Positions 43,531 through 52,960 of a stretch of 64,000 nt of DNA are shown here, piece after piece. This DNA comes from Bradyrhizobium sp. SZCCHNS1050. Its GTDB lineage: Bacteria; Pseudomonadota; Alphaproteobacteria; Rhizobiales; Xanthobacteraceae. The notes beneath the pieces are model-generated. The model was not told the origin of the DNA, did no database searches, and saw nothing but the letters and a program-made list of their open reading frames with translations. Location: the NCBI RefSeq assembly GCF_032484785.1, contig NZ_JAUETR010000001.1, positions 3,847,501-3,911,500 of the forward strand, in the 5' to 3' direction. The translations under genes and the position numbers were made by a program. Position 1 is the first letter of the stretch, and each line of letters opens with the position of its first letter.

Positions 43531-44396
43531 CACCCCTGGACTATGAGTTCTTGCGTAAGGTCCTGAAGGATCGCTCCGGCCTCGATCTGTCGGCCGATAA
43601 GCAGTACCTGGTCGAAAGCCGGTTGCTGCCGCTGGCCCGCCGCTCCAACCTGCCGGGCATCACGGAGCTGGTGCAGAAGATCAAGAGCGGCGCGGAGCAG
43701 CTCACGACGCAGGTGGTCGAGGCGATGACCACCAACGAGACGTTCTTCTTTCGCGACAAGATTCCGTTCGATCATCTCCGTGAGGGCATCCTGCCGGCGC
43801 TGATCCAGTCGCGCGCCAATCGTCGTTCCCTGCGCATCTGGTCGGCCGCCTGCTCGACCGGACAGGAGCCGTATTCGATCGCGATGTGCCTGCGCGAATT
43901 CGGTCCCGCTCTGGCGGGCTGGCGCATCGAGATCGTTGCCACCGACCTGTCGCAGGAGGTGCTGGAGAAATCGAAGGCCGGCCTCTACAGCCAGTTCGAG
44001 GTGCAGCGTGGATTGCCGATCCAGCTGCTGGTGAAATATTTCACGCAGCTCGGCGAGCTCTGGCAGCTCAGTGCCGACATCCGCGGCATGGTCCAGCATC
44101 GCCAGCTCAATCTGCTGCAGGACTTCTCGCATCTCGGCAAGTTCGACATCATCTTCTGCCGCAACGTGCTGATCTATTTCGATCAGGAGACCAAGGCCTC
44201 GATCTTCGAGCGAATGGCCAAGGTGATGGAGCCGGACGGCACGCTGTTGCTGGGAGCCGCCGAATCGGTCGTCGGCATCACCGACGCGTTCCGGCCCAAC
44301 CAGGAGCGGCGGGGTCTGTACCAGATCAATCCGGTGCGCAGCCCGCGCGGCGGCGCGGCGCTGCTGCCCGGCCTCAAGGTGGTCGCGGCGCGCTGA
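43527..44396 (+). CDS. cheR: chemoreceptor methyltransferase CheR
   Basis: This 289-residue SAM-dependent methyltransferase adds methyl groups to receptor Glu residues. GTG start at 43527. It has the N-terminal helical domain ([20 protein letters not shown]), [20 protein letters not shown], the SAM-binding [36 protein letters not shown] and [20 protein letters not shown]. It is the last gene of the operon; GC-rich sequence with no gene (44397-44612) follows before kaiC. Confidence 0.95.
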   Translation: MTPLDYEFLRKVLKDRSGLDLSADKQYLVESRLLPLARRSNLPGITELVQKIKSGAEQLTTQVVEAMTTNETFFFRDKIPFDHLREGILPALIQSRANRRSLRIWSAACSTGQEPYSIAMCLREFGPALAGWRIEIVATDLSQEVLEKSKAGLYSQFEVQRGLPIQLLVKYFTQLGELWQLSADIRGMVQHRQLNLLQDFSHLGKFDIIFCRNVLIYFDQETKASIFERMAKVMEPDGTLLLGAAESVVGITDAFRPNQERRGLYQINPVRSPRGGAALLPGLKVVAAR

Positions 44397-44612
44397 CGCC
44401 GGCCGGAGCCGTCTGTGACCGGGGGGCGCCGGTCGGGCGGTCGGCCGTTCCGTCCCGCGTGCGTCCGTCCCGCGTGGGCGGCCGGTCCTTTCTGCGCCCG
44501 CAGCCTCCTTCCGAAGCAAATCTCGCCGACCCATGGAACTTTTCGGTTCCTGACGCGTCTATTCACGCCTTGGTGTGGACTCACGCGTGTTGAATTGGTG
44601 GCGGGGGATTGG

Positions 44613-46367
44613 ATGAAAACGAGTGTGCGTCCTCGAATCGTGACGCGGGATCTCCCTGTCATCGCCAAATCGCCGACCGGGATCGACGGCCTCGACGAGG
44701 TCACCTTCGGTGGCCTGCCGCAAGGGCGGCCGACGCTGCTGTGCGGCGCGGCCGGTTGCGGCAAGACGTTGTTTGCGATGACGTTTCTCTACAATGGCGC
44801 GGTCGCCTACGACGAGCCGGGCGTGTTCATCGCGTTCGAGGAGCAGCCCGAGGACCTGATCAAGAACGTCGGCTCGCTCAGCTACGACATCGATAGGCTG
44901 ATCGAGCAGAAGAAGATCGTGGTCGATCACATCCATCTCGATCGCAACGAGATCGAGGAGGCCGGCGACTACGATCTCGACGGCCTGTTCATCCGCATCG
45001 GCTTCGCGATCGATTCGATCGGCGCCAAGCGCGTCGTGATCGATACGATCGAGACCCTGTTCGGCGGCCTCGACAATCAGGCGGTGCTGCGCTCCGAGTT
45101 GCGCCGGCTGTTCGAATGGCTGAAGAGCAAGGGCGTCACCGCCATCATCACCGGCGAGCGCGGTGATGGTACGCTGACGCGCTACGGCCTCGAGGAATAC
45201 GTCGCCGACTGCGTCATCCTGCTCGACAACCGCGTGCACGATCAGCTCTCGACCCGCCGGCTGCGCGTCGTGAAGTATCGCGGCACGGCGCATGGCACCA
45301 ACGAATACCCCTTCATCATCGACCAGGAAGGCATCACGGTGATGCCGATCACCTCGTCGGGGCTCGCGCATGATGCGTGGACGGAGCGGGTCTCCACCGG
45401 CATTGCCGATCTCGACGACATGCTCGAAGGCCAGGGCTACTACAAAGGGTCGAGCATCCTGATCTCGGGCATGGCCGGCTCGGGCAAGTCGACGGTGTCG
45501 GCACACTTCGCCAATTCGATCTGCAAGAGCGGGCAACGCTGCATCTATTTCGCGCTGGAGGAATCCCCGCAGCAGATCATCCGCAACATGAAGTCGGTCG
45601 GTCTCGACCTGCAGCAATGGGTCGATCGCGGCCTGCTGCGGTTCTCGGCGCGGCGCCCCAATCTGTACGGACTGGAAACGCATCTCGCCGCCATGCATCG
45701 CGAGGTCAAGGAGTTCGATCCCGCCGCCGTCGTGGTCGATCCCATCTCGGCGCTCATGGGCGCCGGCATTGCCGGCGACGTGCATTCGATGACGTTGCGC
45801 CTCATCGATTTCCTGAAGGCGCGCGGCGTCACGGCGCTGTTCACCAATCTCGGCGCCGGCAGCGCGGAGACGGCGACCACGGAGATGCAGATCTCGTCGC
45901 TCACCGACACCTGGCTGCTGCTCTACAATCGCGAGAGCAACGGCGAGCACAACCGCCAGCTCTATCTGCTGAAGTCGCGCGGCATGGCGCATTCCAACCA
46001 GGTCCGCGAATTCCTGATGAGTGCCGACGGCATCTCGCTGCGCGAGGTCTATGTCGGCCCGGAGGGCGTGCTCACGGGATCGGCCAGGGTGGCGCAGGAG
46101 GCGAGAGATCGCGTCGAGCGCCTGCTGCGCACGCAGGATACGGAACGACGCGCGCGCGAGATCGAACGTCGCCGCCGCGACCTCGCGGCTCAGATCGAAA
46201 CGCTCAAGGCTCAGCTGGCCAACGAGGAGAGCGAGATGGAGCTCATCAATCTGGAAGGCGCTGCCCGCGAGGATCAGCGCGCAGCCGCTCGCCTCGCGCA
46301 GATCGAGAGCCGCTCGTCCAGGCCTCGTCCGAGCTCCCCAGCCAACCCGCTGACATCCAGAAAATGA
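44613..46367 (+). CDS. kaiC: KaiC-family double-ATPase clock protein
   Basis: The product is 584 residues from ATG 44613 ([20 protein letters not shown]), preceded by GGGGG. Two RecA-like domains are visible: CI with Walker [19 protein letters not shown], and CII with [20 protein letters not shown]. In CII the segment [16 protein letters not shown] aligns with the cyanobacterial phosphorylation site ISTITDT; Ser428-Ser429 stand for Ser431-Thr432. After CII there is a ~90-residue Arg/Glu-rich coiled coil ([20 protein letters not shown]) that cyanobacterial KaiC (about 519 residues) lacks. Together with kaiB and no kaiA this matches the KaiC-type timers of Rhodopseudomonas and relatives. The stop overlaps kaiB (ATGA). 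Confidence 0.94.
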   Translation: MKTSVRPRIVTRDLPVIAKSPTGIDGLDEVTFGGLPQGRPTLLCGAAGCGKTLFAMTFLYNGAVAYDEPGVFIAFEEQPEDLIKNVGSLSYDIDRLIEQKKIVVDHIHLDRNEIEEAGDYDLDGLFIRIGFAIDSIGAKRVVIDTIETLFGGLDNQAVLRSELRRLFEWLKSKGVTAIITGERGDGTLTRYGLEEYVADCVILLDNRVHDQLSTRRLRVVKYRGTAHGTNEYPFIIDQEGITVMPITSSGLAHDAWTERVSTGIADLDDMLEGQGYYKGSSILISGMAGSGKSTVSAHFANSICKSGQRCIYFALEESPQQIIRNMKSVGLDLQQWVDRGLLRFSARRPNLYGLETHLAAMHREVKEFDPAAVVVDPISALMGAGIAGDVHSMTLRLIDFLKARGVTALFTNLGAGSAETATTEMQISSLTDTWLLLYNRESNGEHNRQLYLLKSRGMAHSNQVREFLMSADGISLREVYVGPEGVLTGSARVAQEARDRVERLLRTQDTERRAREIERRRRDLAAQIETLKAQLANEESEMELINLEGAAREDQRAAARLAQIESRSSRPRPSSPANPLTSRK

Positions 46368-46660
46368 CGGCGGCTCCGATGGAACAGGATGGCTACAATC
46401 TCCGGCTCTATGTCGCCGGTCAGACGCCGAAATCGCTGGCGGCGCTCGCCAACCTCAAGAAGCTGTGCGAGACGCATCTGCCGGGCCGCTACACGATCGA
46501 GGTGATCGACCTGATGAAGGATCCGGCCCTCGCACAACGAGATCAGATCGTCGCAATCCCGACCTTGATCCGTCAACTGCCCGAGCCCCTCAAGCGAATC
46601 ATCGGCGATCTCTCCAATGCGGAGAAGGTGCTGGTTGGTCTGGACATCGCACCGAGCTGA
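46364..46660 (+). CDS. kaiB: KaiB clock protein
   Basis: This 98-residue thioredoxin-like protein binds KaiC and sets its phosphorylation state. ATG 46364 overlaps the kaiC stop. Motifs: [76 protein letters not shown], with the conserved IPTL and [11 protein letters not shown] pattern. It is slightly shorter than many KaiB but complete. The HWE kinase gene starts 12 bases after it. Confidence 0.94.
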   Translation: MTAAPMEQDGYNLRLYVAGQTPKSLAALANLKKLCETHLPGRYTIEVIDLMKDPALAQRDQIVAIPTLIRQLPEPLKRIIGDLSNAEKVLVGLDIAPS

Positions 46661-46671
46661 ACGGAGGACGC

Positions 46672-48159
46672 GTGGCATCAACAGACGCGATGCAGGCGGG
46701 ACGGCCGCGTAACGAGGCGGAGGAGACGGTCGAGGCCATTCATCGCGGCAACGTCGATGCCGTGGTGGTGCAGGGCCCGACCGGACCCCAGGTCATCATG
46801 CTGCAGGGCGCGGACGCGCCCTATCATGTTCTGGTCGAGCGCATGAGCGACGGCGCTCTGACGCTCGATGCCGACGGCTGCATCGTCTATGTCAATTCCA
46901 GGCTGTGCGCGCTGACCGGCCTCGGCGTACAGCAATTGGTGGGACGCAGCTTTGCCTCGCTGTTTGCGGGAGCGGTGCCCGAGCAGCGCGCCGACGATGC
47001 GGCAACCGACGCTCAACTGTGCCGCGCTGACGGCGGCCAGCTGCCGGTGTCGGTGTGGATGCGCCAGATGGCGATGGGCGGCGTGGTGGCCACGCTCGTG
47101 ACGCTGACCGACATGTCGATTCAGCGGCGCGCCGAGGAGGTCGCCAATGCCGAGCGCTTTGCGCGCTCGATCCTGGAGCAGGCGACCGATGCGGTCGTGG
47201 TGCTGGCGCTCGACGGCCGGATCACCCATGCGAGCTGGGTCGCGGAGCAGCTCGCGGAACGACCGCCGGTCGGCCAGTTGTTTTCTGAGGCGTTCCCGCT
47301 CGATGGGCAGAGCGCCAGCCAGCGAGGCACGTTGACGCGCTTCTCGCGCGAGAGCCTTGATCAGGCGCTGGCGACCAAGCCCTTCCATGGCGTCGAGGTC
47401 GCCTTGCGCAACGCGCAGGCGTCGGGGCGGTCGTTCCTGCTGTCCGGCGGGCCCCTGGTGAACGATCTCAAGGAGACGGTCGGCTCGATCGTCACCCTGA
47501 CCGACATCACCGAACGCAAGCGCGCGGAAGAGCAGCAGACCGTGCTGGTCGCCGAGCTCAATCACCGGGTGAAGAACATCCTGGCGATCGTGCAGTCGGT
47601 GGCGGGGCAGACCTTGCGGACCTCACCGTCGCTGCCGGCCTTCAACAAGGCGTTCTCCGGGCGCATCCAGGCGGTCTCGATCGCGCATGACATCCTGACG
47701 CAGACCCGTTGGATCGGCATCGGACTGAACGAACTGCTCACCACCGTGCTGGCGCCCTACGGCATCGGCGAAGGGCGGATCGCCATCGACGGCCCTCCGG
47801 TGCTGCTGGAGGCACGGCTGGTGCTGCCGCTTTCGATGGTGCTGCACGAGCTTGCGACCAACGCCTCCAAATATGGCGCGTTGTCCGCCTCCCACGGCCA
47901 GGTCACGATCTCCTGGCGCCTGCGCGACGATGGCCGCCGGCTGGAGCTGGTCTGGCTCGAGCGCGGCGGACCGCTGATCGAAGGCGGCGGCGGGCGCGGC
48001 TTCGGCACCACGCTGATCGACCGCGTCGTCCGCTTCGATCTCGAGGGCGAAGCCCTGCTCGACTTCGAGCCCGCGGGCATTCGCTGCTCGCTGACCTTTG
48101 CGCTGACCGCGGAGACGACCCCCGAGCATCTGCCGGCATCGGCCGTGCAGCCGGACTGA
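46672..48159 (+). CDS. PAS-containing HWE-family histidine kinase linked to KaiBC
   Basis: The product is 495 residues from GTG 46672, four bases after GGAGG. An N-terminal segment, EAEETVEAIHRGNVDAVVVQ, is the conserved leader of KaiC-associated kinases. Two PAS domains follow (MSDGALTLDADGCIVYVNSR; ILEQATDAVVVLALDGRITH), then an HWE/HisKA_2 core with phosphoacceptor His298 in VAELNHRVKNILAIVQSVAG, and an HATPase with MVLHELATNASKYGALS and GRGFGTTLIDRVVRF. It is co-transcribed with kaiCB, so it likely reads KaiC/KaiB state and signals to a receiver. No receptor membrane helix is visible, so it is cytoplasmic. Confidence 0.93.
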   Translation: MASTDAMQAGRPRNEAEETVEAIHRGNVDAVVVQGPTGPQVIMLQGADAPYHVLVERMSDGALTLDADGCIVYVNSRLCALTGLGVQQLVGRSFASLFAGAVPEQRADDAATDAQLCRADGGQLPVSVWMRQMAMGGVVATLVTLTDMSIQRRAEEVANAERFARSILEQATDAVVVLALDGRITHASWVAEQLAERPPVGQLFSEAFPLDGQSASQRGTLTRFSRESLDQALATKPFHGVEVALRNAQASGRSFLLSGGPLVNDLKETVGSIVTLTDITERKRAEEQQTVLVAELNHRVKNILAIVQSVAGQTLRTSPSLPAFNKAFSGRIQAVSIAHDILTQTRWIGIGLNELLTTVLAPYGIGEGRIAIDGPPVLLEARLVLPLSMVLHELATNASKYGALSASHGQVTISWRLRDDGRRLELVWLERGGPLIEGGGGRGFGTTLIDRVVRFDLEGEALLDFEPAGIRCSLTFALTAETTPEHLPASAVQPD

Positions 48160-48172
48160 TCGGATGCCCGCC

Positions 48173-49294
48173 TCAGCGCGCGATCGGAACGGAGCGTGCC
48201 GCCTTGCGGCGCCAGACGTCGTGGTCCCTTTCCGTCGCCTCACGCGCGGCGCGCGCTGCTCGGCGCAGCCAGCCTGAACCGCGCTGCTTCAGGTCCGCCG
48301 CGATCCCGGCGCCGGCGCGGCGGTCGGCGGCATGGATGGAGGCGAGGTCGGTGCCCATGCCGCGCAGAAGCTCCAGCTTGAGATCGGCGCCGGCTTCCTC
48401 GCCGAGATCGATCTTGCGTGAATCCGCCGACAGGCGTCGGACCACGTAGTCCCCGTCATTGGTTCTGTGAACGTGCAGGAATGGATCGGGCGCGCGATAG
48501 GTCCCGGTCGACAGCTCGACGAATCTGTGCGGCGGCGCCGGCTTTGGTTGCATCCTGCCCTTCGTCCTGTTCTTGGCCCAGGTCCAGGCCGAAGGGACCA
48601 GCGCCTTGGCCTCGCGGACGACGCGGCCGCCGCGCCATGTCGCGACGACGACGTAGCGCGGACGTCCGCGGCTGCCGCCGCCGGCGAAGCGATGGAAGAA
48701 TGCGGCATTCTTCGCCTGCTCCGGAAGGCTGGCGGTGAGCAGCTTCCGCACCGCGGATGGAATCGCATCGGCGGCCGCGAGGCCGTTGATCTCCTCCCAG
48801 AACGCGCGGCGGCAATCATCCGAGCATTTGACGTAGGGCCTGATCCAGATCTCGTGTTCGTCGAGCAGCGCCGGCCGCGGGTGTTTGAGACCGTCGCGAT
48901 AGCCTTGGAGGATCGCGTCTGCGGCGTCGCGGCTGTCGATTGCCATGTCGGGCGCGAGCTCGATGCTGGTCGTGAGCCGGACCAGATCGAAGGCGTAGGG
49001 CATCCTCGCAGCCTCGTCGAAATCGTTGACGCCCCACACCCAGCGCCCGTCGGCATCACGCCACGTGCCGAAATTCTCCAGATGGATGTCGCCGACGCAC
49101 AGCGCGACCGGCGCCTCGGCCAGCTCCGGGCAGATCTCCTCGATGCGCCGCGCCCAGCGATAATAGGTGGCGCGCAGCAGGGCGAACGGAGACTTTCGCA
49201 TCCGCTGGTGCTTGGCGAGAAGGTCGTCCTCGACCACTTTGCATTGGCTGCGAAGCCAGGCCTCGTAGGCCGCGGTATCTTCGATGATGGACAC
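48173..49294 (-). CDS. DUF2252-family protein
   Basis: This 373-residue cytoplasmic protein has the DUF2252 pattern: MRKSPFALLRATYYRWARRI, VALCVGDIHLENFGTWRDAD, WGVNDFDEAARMPYAFDLVR, with kinase-like D.H.EN and NDFDEA segments recalling aminoglycoside-phosphotransferase folds. FHRFAGGGSRGRPRYVVVAT and the end GAGIAADLKQRGSGWLRRAA are also family-like. The biochemical role of the family is unknown. It is convergent with the HWE kinase (13 bp apart), with its start near the receiver gene upstream. Confidence 0.85.
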   Translation of the reverse strand: MSIIEDTAAYEAWLRSQCKVVEDDLLAKHQRMRKSPFALLRATYYRWARRIEEICPELAEAPVALCVGDIHLENFGTWRDADGRWVWGVNDFDEAARMPYAFDLVRLTTSIELAPDMAIDSRDAADAILQGYRDGLKHPRPALLDEHEIWIRPYVKCSDDCRRAFWEEINGLAAADAIPSAVRKLLTASLPEQAKNAAFFHRFAGGGSRGRPRYVVVATWRGGRVVREAKALVPSAWTWAKNRTKGRMQPKPAPPHRFVELSTGTYRAPDPFLHVHRTNDGDYVVRRLSADSRKIDLGEEAGADLKLELLRGMGTDLASIHAADRRAGAGIAADLKQRGSGWLRRAARAAREATERDHDVWRRKAARSVPIAR

Positions 49295-49330
49295 GCGATG
49301 CCTCCCGATGCGCCGGGCGTGAGCGAGGCG

Positions 49331-49723
49331 TTATGAGTTGCGTTGACGCCGAACGAACGTGGCCTCGCACATCGCGCGCAGCGCGCGCTCGTCGAACGGC
49401 TTGGCGAGCCGGGCCAGGCTGCGGAACTCCGGCGGAAACAGCGTCGCATCGTCATAGCCGGAGGTGATCACGATCTTGAGCTCGCGCGCGATCAGCTGCG
49501 GCAGGACGGCGAAGATCTGCTCGCCGCGCAGGTTGACGTCGAGCAGCGCGCCGTCCAGGCCGCCGCGCTCGGCCTCGCGCAGCACGTCGCCGACGCGCGA
49601 GACGGGACCAACCACCTCGCAGCCGAATCCCTGCAACACCGTTTCCAGCTCGAGCGCGATCAGGCCCTCGTCCTCGGCGACCAGGATACGCAAGCCTTCG
49701 AGTTCGGGTTTGTCCGTCGCCAT
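49331..49723 (-). CDS. single-domain response regulator
   Basis: This 130-residue receiver has no output domain: acidic pocket LRILVAEDEGLIALELETVL, phosphoacceptor Asp62 in DGALLDVNLRGEQIFAVLP, Thr/Ser in IVITSGYDD, Lys in ARLAKPFDERALR. Single receivers of this 'VAEDEG...LDVNL' type commonly accompany HWE/HisKA_2 kinases in rhizobia. It is the nearest receiver to the KaiBC-linked HWE kinase, 1.2 kb away on the other strand, and may be its partner (inference). It is expressed with or before the DUF2252 gene. Confidence 0.9.
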   Translation of the reverse strand: MATDKPELEGLRILVAEDEGLIALELETVLQGFGCEVVGPVSRVGDVLREAERGGLDGALLDVNLRGEQIFAVLPQLIARELKIVITSGYDDATLFPPEFRSLARLAKPFDERALRAMCEATFVRRQRNS

Positions 49724-49829
49724 GCCTCGTCCCGGTCATGCGCGCCCATCGCGCAGGGAGTTCACCCTCGGTCTATCTAATCCTCTCGACCGGCGTGTCG
49801 AGGCGTTTTCGTCGGCGGTCGTTAATATC

Positions 49830-50990
49830 CTACAGGATTGCGTGCGGCAAAAAGCGCGAGCGGTTGCCCGTGATCGGGCTCGTGTCTTCGCGGATCGACA
49901 GGCCGCAGGGCTGATGGTCGACGAGCCAGCTGCCGATCACCGGGAACACACCGCCGAAATCCGGCAGCGGCGCCGGCGCCTGGCGGATGAAGCCTTCGGC
50001 GCCGTAGGGACCCTCCTGCGTAGAGACGGCGACGCCGTCGGACACCAGGCTGACATTGGCGCCCTCGCGCGAGTAGATCGGCTTGCGCACGAAGCTCGGG
50101 CCGAGGCCGGCGGCCTTCGGATCGTCCTCGAAATAGGCCGGCAGCAGGTTCGGATGGCCTTCGTGCATCTGCCAGAGCAGGGGCAGGATGCCCTTGTTGG
50201 ACAGGATGGCCTTCCACGGCGGCTCGATCCATTGCGTCGGCGCCTGCGCGAGCTTGACGCCGAACGCATCGCGAAACATCCACTCCCAGGGATACAACTT
50301 GAAGGCGAGCGCGATGTCGCCGTTCTCGAGATCGACGAAGCCGCCGCCGCTCTCGCGCCAGCCGATGTCGGCGACGTCAAGGATGGTTGTCGACAGGCCC
50401 GCTTGGGCTGCCGTGTCGGCCAGATAGGCCAGGGTCGTGGCGTCCTCGGCGTTGGCGGTCAGCCCGGCCAGATGCACGCGGCGCCGCTTGCCGAGGGCGC
50501 GCCAGCGTTCGATCAGGCGCTCATGGATTGAGTTGTACTGGTCCGCGCGCCCCGGCAGGATGCGGCGCTCGATCGCTTGCTCGAGCCACGTCCATTGGAA
50601 GACGGCGGCCTCGAAGATCGACGTCGGCGTGTCGGCGTTGTATTCGAGCAGCTTCGCCGGCGTACGGCCGCCCTGATAGCTGAGGTCGAACCGCCCATAG
50701 AGGCTGCCGTCCCTCCGGCGCCAGCTCTCCGCCAGCAGCGGCCAGACCGCTTGCGGGATCTTCAGCTGGCGCAGCAGCGCCTCGTCACCGACGACGCGCG
50801 CGACCAGCGCGAGGCACATCTGCTCGAGCTCGGCCGTCGGCTCCTCGATGCCGAGCTCGATCTCGGCGATCGTGAATGCGTAGTAGGCGCGCTCGTCCCA
50901 ATAGCGCTCGCCGTCGAGTTCGTAGAAGTCGAATCCGCATCGTGCCGCGGTCTCGCGCCAGTCGTCACGTTCGGGACAGGGGATGCGCTG
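49830..50990 (-). CDS. glutathionylspermidine-synthase-like ATP-grasp protein (YgiC/YjfC family)
   Basis: The product is 386 residues from ATG 50988-50990 (MQRIPCPERDDWRETAARCG), the same length as E. coli YgiC as I recall it. It is the ATP-grasp synthetase part of glutathionylspermidine synthase without the amidase. Motifs: GRFDLSYQGGRTPAKLLEYN, ADTPTSIFEAAVFQWTWLEQ, LSNKGILPLLWQMHEGHPNL, FVRKPIYSREGANVSLV, VIGSWLVDHQPCGLSIREDT. In vivo product is unknown; family members may ligate a peptide or amine. It lies downstream of a DUF1190-like and a DUF350 gene on the same strand, as in E. coli yjfL-M-C. Confidence 0.9.
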   Translation of the reverse strand, partial: QRIPCPERDDWRETAARCGFDFYELDGERYWDERAYYAFTIAEIELGIEEPTAELEQMCLALVARVVGDEALLRQLKIPQAVWPLLAESWRRRDGSLYGRFDLSYQGGRTPAKLLEYNADTPTSIFEAAVFQWTWLEQAIERRILPGRADQYNSIHERLIERWRALGKRRRVHLAGLTANAEDATTLAYLADTAAQAGLSTTILDVADIGWRESGGGFVDLENGDIALAFKLYPWEWMFRDAFGVKLAQAPTQWIEPPWKAILSNKGILPLLWQMHEGHPNLLPAYFEDDPKAAGLGPSFVRKPIYSREGANVSLVSDGVAVSTQEGPYGAEGFIRQAPAPLPDFGGVFPVIGSWLVDHQPCGLSIREDTSPITGNRSRFLPHAIL

Positions 50991-51332
50991 CATCGGCGTC
51001 AGCCCAAGGCAGCAGCGAACAAGCCGTGCCCGTGGCAACAGGGCGCAGCACGACCGCGGCCGCCATCAATGATGCGGCCATGATCACGTCCGCGCGGTCC
51101 CGGCGCCATCCCGCGCCGGCGACCACGCGATCGCCTGCCAGCAGATTGCTGCGAGGCGGCGGCGGTCGCCGCAGCCCTCATCGTCGCCGGCACCATCAGG
51201 TGCCGACATTGCATCGGATCGCTTCCGATCAGTAGGTAGGCCAGTTTTTTATGATTTTGAGTCTGTGTCAAAGATCCGAATCCGAGATAACAGCATGAAC
51301 GCGGTGTTTTCACGGCGCCGGCGCGACGAAAA
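50991..51332. other. gene-poor gap within the DUF350 operon
   Basis: This 342-bp segment separates the DUF1190-like gene from the ATP-grasp gene. On minus an open stretch reads RADVIMAASLMAAAVVLRPV with no good start codon or ribosome site. I see no convincing gene, terminator or repeat in it. Confidence 0.4.
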
Positions 51333-51728
51333 TCAGCCGCCGCCTCCGAAGCCGTGTCCGAACGAGCCAAAGCCGCCGCGCGAGACATGTGCGGAGGAGG
51401 CCTCGGCGACATGGCTCGATCCGCTGCTTCTGGAATCGCTGTCGCCGCTGGAAAATCCCCAGCGGCCGGAGCCGCTGCCGCCGCCACCACCGCCGCTCGA
51501 GCGGCGCGTCGTGCATTCGCTCGTCTGCGGCTGGCCGGCGATGGTCGGCGTCTCGGCGCCTGGCTGCGGGCAGCTCTGCTGCCGCGGCATCAGCGCATAG
51601 GCAGTGCTGCCGACGGCGAGCGTGCCCATCAAGAGCAGCGCGACATGGCCGGAGCGCTTCACCGGCGGCGTCGCGGGCGGGGGCGGCATCGGCCAGCGCT
51701 TGCCGAATTCGCGGCGTTTCTCGGCCAT
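51333..51728 (-). CDS. DUF1190-like Gly/Ser-rich membrane-anchored protein
   Basis: This 131-residue protein has one membrane helix (HVALLLMGTLAVGSTAYALM) followed by a low-complexity periplasmic part: SECTTRRSSGGGGGGSGSG, then a tail HVSRGGFGSFGHGFGGGG. The 'ECTT' segment and RGGFG ending recall E. coli YgiB/YjfM (DUF1190), and gene order supports that. Start at 51726-51728 is two bases after the DUF350 stop. Similarity is short, so the family call is moderate. Role unknown. Confidence 0.6.
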   Translation of the reverse strand: MAEKRREFGKRWPMPPPPATPPVKRSGHVALLLMGTLAVGSTAYALMPRQQSCPQPGAETPTIAGQPQTSECTTRRSSGGGGGGSGSGRWGFSSGDSDSRSSGSSHVAEASSAHVSRGGFGSFGHGFGGGG

Positions 51729-51730
51729 GG

Positions 51731-52135
51731 TCAGATGATCATCGAGGCGGCGTTCAGCGCGCCGGCGGAGAGCGACGCGAGACCGAGCCAGATCGCCGAA
51801 GCCAGCTCGCCGGCGACGATGCGCTGGGCGAGATCCGGCACCGGAATGCGGACGAGGTAATAGACGATCACCTGGACGATCAGCGCGACCAGCGCCCAGA
51901 TCAGGCAGTCCAGCACGTTGGCGGAATGGGCGATGGCGCTGACCAGCGGCAGGGTGAAGCCGAGCAGACTGAGGCCGAGCGCGATCGCGGCCGAGGGGTG
52001 ATTGTCCCGGATCAGCTGGAATTCATTGTAGGGCGTGACGCGGGTGTAGACGAACAGGTAGGCCGTCACCGCGGCCAGCGCGGTACAGAAGTACACCAGA
52101 AAGGCCGGCAGGCCGGCGAGCGATTGCAGGATCAT
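51731..52135 (-). CDS. DUF350 (YjfL-like) inner-membrane protein
   Basis: This 134-residue protein has four membrane helices: LPAFLVYFCTALAAVTAYLF, AAIALGLSLLGFTLPLVSAI, VLDCLIWALVALIVQVIVYY and LASAIWLGLASLSAGALNAA. The DUF350 signature VTPYNEFQLIRDNHPSAAIA and the charged Arg/Pro loop VRIPVPDLAQRIVAGEL are present. It is the first gene of the three-gene set DUF350/DUF1190-like/ATP-grasp. The family is proposed to act at the membrane with the ATP-grasp enzyme, but function is unknown. Confidence 0.9.
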   Translation of the reverse strand: MILQSLAGLPAFLVYFCTALAAVTAYLFVYTRVTPYNEFQLIRDNHPSAAIALGLSLLGFTLPLVSAIAHSANVLDCLIWALVALIVQVIVYYLVRIPVPDLAQRIVAGELASAIWLGLASLSAGALNAASMII

Positions 52136-52204
52136 GATCAGGCCAAGCGTGTGGAGCTCTCATCTGTCGCGATGCCAGCATGCCCGGTTCGACGTGAACA
52201 AAGT

Positions 52205-52960
52205 CTATCCGCCCTTCGCCAGATCCCGCCTGGCCTGGTCCAGCATCTGCAGCACCGAATCCCCGGTCTTGCGGGTGTGCTCGGAGAGCGCCTGCGCGAA
52301 GCCGTCGCCGTCTCGGGCCCGCAGCAACGCCATGAAGGCCTCGTGCTCCCGGATCGACTCGTCCCAGCGCCGCGCATCGTAATTGGCCACGGCGCGGGCG
52401 CGGAAGACGCTCGCGTGCAGCGTGCCCCACATGCTGAGCAGCACGGCGTTGCCGGCGAGCTTGGTGATCTCGGCATGGATCTGCTGGTTGAGCCGGAAAT
52501 AGGCGGCGCGCTCGGCGGCATGATGCAGCGCCACCAGCTCGGCATGCATGGCGTCGAGCCTGGCAAGGTCGTCCGCCGTCGCACGCGCGGCCGCGGCGCG
52601 GCCCGCGGCGGCATCGAGCGACACCATCACGTCGAAGATCTCGGCGATCTCGCGGGCGTCGATCGGCGTCACCACGGGCGTGCGATGCGGCCGCAGCTCG
52701 ATGAGGCCCTCGGCGGCGAGGATCTTGAAGGCCTCGCGCAGCGGCGTGCGCGACACGCCGAAAGTCTCGCATAGCATGCGCTCGGGCAAGGCAGCGCCGG
52801 CGGCGAGCTCGCCGTCCACGATCATCTCGCGCACCCTGGCGACGACCTGATCGTGCAGCGACAGCCGCTCGAGCGGCCGCTTGGAGTGGTCGGACGACAG
52901 CTTCAGCCGCGCCGGCTTGAAGCGCGTCTTCAGTCTGGGCCGGGGTGCTGGTGGGGTCAT
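52205..52960 (-). CDS. GntR/FadR-family transcriptional regulator (FCD type)
   Basis: This 251-residue protein has an N-terminal winged helix (LHDQVVARVREMIVDGELAA, PERMLCETFGVSRTPLREAF, KILAAEGLIELRPHRTPVV) and an all-helical FCD ligand domain with candidate metal ligands Asp, His and His (FRLNQQIHAEITKLAGN, HASVF, HEAFMALL). It is divergent from the ABC transporter/hydantoinase operon, so it is its probable local regulator, perhaps sensing a hydantoin, ureido or dicarboxylate compound. Confidence 0.9.
   Translation of the reverse strand: MTPPAPRPRLKTRFKPARLKLSSDHSKRPLERLSLHDQVVARVREMIVDGELAAGAALPERMLCETFGVSRTPLREAFKILAAEGLIELRPHRTPVVTPIDAREIAEIFDVMVSLDAAAGRAAAARATADDLARLDAMHAELVALHHAAERAAYFRLNQQIHAEITKLAGNAVLLSMWGTLHASVFRARAVANYDARRWDESIREHEAFMALLRARDGDGFAQALSEHTRKTGDSVLQMLDQARRDLAKGG

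Noticed and set aside
45377..46363. Long frame running into kaiB from inside kaiC
   Set aside because: Only the last 98 codons (from 46364) are real; the upstream part is a shifted reading of kaiC.
50999..51490. 163-codon minus frame across the gap and the DUF1190-like gene
   Set aside because: Low-complexity Ala/Arg translation; conflicts with the better-supported membrane-anchored frame.
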